From positions 1 through 36,696 of the forward strand of contig JAJTHB010000027.1 in assembly GCA_021299465.1 (NCBI GenBank): a DNA stretch of 36,696 nucleotides. The letters run 5' to 3'. Below the pieces are notes generated by a model. The model did not search any database and was not told the origin of the DNA. It saw only the letters and a program-made list of their open reading frames with translations. The translations under genes and the position numbers were made by a program. The stretch's first letter is position 1; each line of letters begins with the position of its first letter. Positions 34,754 to 36,696 of this stretch are shown in pieces. This DNA comes from Rickettsiales bacterium. Lineage in GTDB: Bacteria > Pseudomonadota > Alphaproteobacteria > Rickettsiales > SXRF01.

Positions 34754-35461
34754 CTAGTTAATTATTGTTTTATCGTAGAGTGTGCAAAGCCAGCTTGGAC
34801 AGTCGAATCTTTTATCATATACATCCCTAAACAATAAAATATCACTATTATTCAATGATTTATCGATTTGCTTGTGACGTTTTATGTAATCAGCAATTAG
34901 GTAACAATTTTCTGATATTGGAATCAATATTGTTTGATATAGTGAAAATGGCATTGAGTTTACTACATTTTTAGTTCTTTTGTATCCTTCATTGATAACA
35001 CTGGACTTAATACAAAATGTTTGTGGATGAAAAATATTTATGTTTACGTTCTTTTCAATCAGCATTCGTTCCGAGGCAAGAATAGTATGTCCCGCGGCAT
35101 ACTTCGATTTTCTATACTCTTTTCTGGTCAGTCTTGTATTTAGACCCAGCAAATCAATAACCGGTAGATCAGAGTAGAATGCTATTGATCCAGCTGGTCC
35201 TACCGATATCACGACTGGATTTTGACTATTCGGTGAATAAAAAAGGTTGTTTAGTTTTTTTCCAATACTTCTCCAGTTTATAGCTTCCCTAGACGTCCAT
35301 TTTTTTAGCCCATCAATTGTTTCTATTTTATCATCAATAAATATATATTCTTGACTGTAGGTATTGAATTTTGACTGATGTAAATAGTTACCCGCCAAAA
35401 TTATTGCAAAGCAAATAGAAACTCTAAAAAAACGATTATATTTTTTTATAAAAACTTTCAT
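34754..35461 (-). CDS. Membrane-anchored paralogue 3 of the CPxWLC family
   Basis: This protein has one N-terminal membrane segment (RFFRVSICFAIILAGNYL) and an exported domain of about 200 residues. Landmarks shared with both upstream neighbours are NWRSIG, FYS before DLLGLN, GH, VNINIFHPQTFC, LIPISENCYLIADYI and CPSWLC. ATG 35461 is chosen because it overlaps the stop of the upstream gene as ATGA; the longer frame from 35485 would overlap more. The YYS and DLxGLN patterns resemble the extracytoplasmic C-terminal part of GT-C type glycosyltransferases such as the GT39 group, but the multi-spanning catalytic part is absent. Function is unknown. Confidence 0.7.
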   Translation of the reverse strand: MKVFIKKYNRFFRVSICFAIILAGNYLHQSKFNTYSQEYIFIDDKIETIDGLKKWTSREAINWRSIGKKLNNLFYSPNSQNPVVISVGPAGSIAFYSDLPVIDLLGLNTRLTRKEYRKSKYAAGHTILASERMLIEKNVNINIFHPQTFCIKSSVINEGYKRTKNVVNSMPFSLYQTILIPISENCYLIADYIKRHKQIDKSLNNSDILLFRDVYDKRFDCPSWLCTLYDKTIIN

Positions 35462-36135
35462 TTTAAGCATAGCCAACTTGGACATCTATATCGTGTTTGC
35501 TCTTCTCGGTAGTCAATGATGACACCATCTCTAATCAACTCATCCAAGCAGCTATTTGGAGTGATATAATCAGCAATTATGTAGCATCCATTTAGTCCAG
35601 GAATTAAAAGTGTTCTGTTTCGTTTTATGGGATGATAGCGATTTGGCACGCTAGGTATTGAATAATGACCATCACTAAATTTACAAATCGCGCTTGCATG
35701 CCAAATCAAAATATTAACTTTTGCATCAATAAGTTGTTTGTAGCTTGCAATTTTCTTATGACCAACAAGTGATTTATTAAATATGACTTTTGAGTCCCTG
35801 ACTTCTCTTTTGTTTAAGCCAAGCAAATCATAAACAGCTAGTTCTGAGTAGTATGTTATTGCTCCTGCGGCACTCGTGGATATGGTAACCGAGTTTCCAC
35901 ATTTATACTTAAGTGAATTGCGCAGACCTAATCCTATGTCTCGCCAATTATACCAGTGATTATTTGATAGCTTGATTTGATTATTTAGCCAATGAGTAGT
36001 GTATATTTTGTCGTTCCATATTTTTGATGGGTAATTCTCAAAATTTAAACCGGTATAATGATGCCAATTTCCAAGTAGAAAAAGGAAAAACAAAAAGACA
36101 GTTTGCAGTCGATTCACTATTTGAATGCGTCTCAT
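35458..36135 (-). CDS. Membrane-anchored paralogue 2 of the CPxWLC family
   Basis: The 225 residues comprise an N-terminal hydrophobic segment (LQTVFLFFLFLLGNW) and one exported domain with NWRDIG, SAAGAITYYSELAVYDLLGLN, VGH, VNILIWHASAIC, LLIPGLNGCYIIADYI and the C-terminal CPSWLCLK. Four Cys at fixed places are shared with the paralogues and could form two disulfides. It starts four bases after the stop of the first copy and overlaps the next by four bases, making a three-gene operon. There is no known family by inspection beyond the glycosyltransferase-tail resemblance. Confidence 0.7.
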   Translation of the reverse strand: MRRIQIVNRLQTVFLFFLFLLGNWHHYTGLNFENYPSKIWNDKIYTTHWLNNQIKLSNNHWYNWRDIGLGLRNSLKYKCGNSVTISTSAAGAITYYSELAVYDLLGLNKREVRDSKVIFNKSLVGHKKIASYKQLIDAKVNILIWHASAICKFSDGHYSIPSVPNRYHPIKRNRTLLIPGLNGCYIIADYITPNSCLDELIRDGVIIDYREEQTRYRCPSWLCLK

Positions 36136-36139
36136 TTCT

Positions 36140-36696
36140 TTATCTTAAACAAAGCCATTTCGGGCATATAAAACTATCCTGATTGCTTAGATAATCAAGA
36201 ATGGTGCCTTCAGAAAGCAACTCTTCTATTCGTGAATTAATGAAGATATAGTCGCCCACCAAGTAACATTTATTACTTACGGGAATCAAAATAGTTCTAT
36301 GGCGTTTAAAGGGGAAAAATGTCCATTTATTTTCTGCAGGTACATATTTTCCACTATTATTCCTGCAAAGAGTGTGTGGATGATATATGTTGATATTTAC
36401 TTCTTCTTTGCCAACGACAAAATCATTTGCCAATGCTAGGTGTCCCGGAATCTTAATTCTAGGATTCTGCTGGTAATTTGGATCTTGATGTAGACGTCTG
36501 TAATTCAGGCCATACAAGTCAATGTAATAGGAGTTTGAATAGTAGGGTATTATTCCTGAAGGAAAAATCGCAATTTTTACATTATCCTGCATATCAAAAA
36601 GTGAGCCTATAGATTTACCGATTGCGCGCCAGTTATGCTCCGCTCTGTACACATAGTGATTTAAAAATTTCGTGCTTGCTATTGTACCCATTGTCC
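36140..36696 (-). CDS. Paralogue 1 of the CPxWLC family (5' end outside the window)
   Basis: The open frame reaches the window edge without an upstream stop. By comparison with the two downstream paralogues, about 40 residues including the membrane segment are missing, so the ATG at 36691 is probably not the true start. The conserved domain reads NWRAIGKS, FPSGIIPYYSNSYYIDLYGLN, PGH, VNINIYHPHTLC, ILIPVSNKCYLVGDYI and ends CPKWLCLR. The locus is low in G+C, like the GMC region beside it, and may be part of a larger surface-polysaccharide or envelope island. Confidence 0.65.
   Translation of the reverse strand, partial: TMGTIASTKFLNHYVYRAEHNWRAIGKSIGSLFDMQDNVKIAIFPSGIIPYYSNSYYIDLYGLNYRRLHQDPNYQQNPRIKIPGHLALANDFVVGKEEVNINIYHPHTLCRNNSGKYVPAENKWTFFPFKRHRTILIPVSNKCYLVGDYIFINSRIEELLSEGTILDYLSNQDSFICPKWLCLR

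Overview
The window looks like chromosomal DNA of an alphaproteobacterium. The block tpiA-secG-pyrG-kdsA-eno-ftsB-pdhA-pdhB-pdhC-lpdA, a PpiD-like foldase fused into a trpE-trpG-trpD operon, a COQ9-family protein and an NDUFA9-like epimerase are together characteristic of that class. The cell has LPS (kdsA), ubiquinone metabolism and some tryptophan biosynthesis. I cannot place the genus. Many very short overlaps between genes and many palindromic repeats suggest a compact genome colonised by small repeat elements.

Layout. (1) 1-680: 3' end of a 23S rRNA gene, 5S rRNA and a terminator. (2) 681-3853: accessory genes: a lipoprotein frameshifted in a poly-T run, a secreted Cys-containing protein, an exported DUF4258-type protein, a prepilin-like protein and a CPBP-type membrane protease. 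(3) 3906-9238, minus strand: ppiD-like, trpE, trpG, a GIY-YIG cargo gene flanked by inverted repeats, then trpD. (4) 9323-16896: tpiA, secG, a small membrane protein, pyrG, kdsA, two minus-strand hypotheticals, eno and one further hypothetical. (5) 16952-25201: ftsB and the pyruvate dehydrogenase genes, interrupted by small envelope proteins, two NTF2-like paralogues, a terminator and a BrnT/BrnA-like toxin-antitoxin pair whose operon appears to run into lpdA. (6) 25342-32074: a second prepilin-like gene, a hypothetical, COQ9, a PAS histidine kinase without an ATPase domain, grxC, queG, gst, an S23-type four-helix-bundle gene and an NDUFA9-like gene. (7) 32168-36696: an A+T-rich accessory end with a Tat-signal protein plus GMC oxidoreductase pair, a Cys-rich secreted protein and three tandem paralogues of an unrecognised exported family.

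The most unusual feature is a recurring repeat architecture at gene ends. Arrays of short tandem units (7-mers after tpiA, 9-mers after grxC, 7-mers around the S23 gene) face a second array of the same unit in inverted orientation. The S23 gene and the GIY-YIG gene each sit as cargo between such inverted repeats. In both cases one repeat supplies the stop codon of the upstream gene, the other encodes the C-terminus of the cargo, and the cargo stop overlaps the next start as ATGA, so the host operon remains translationally continuous. A further palindromic insertion lies in frame inside queG. No tRNA gene or CRISPR array was seen.
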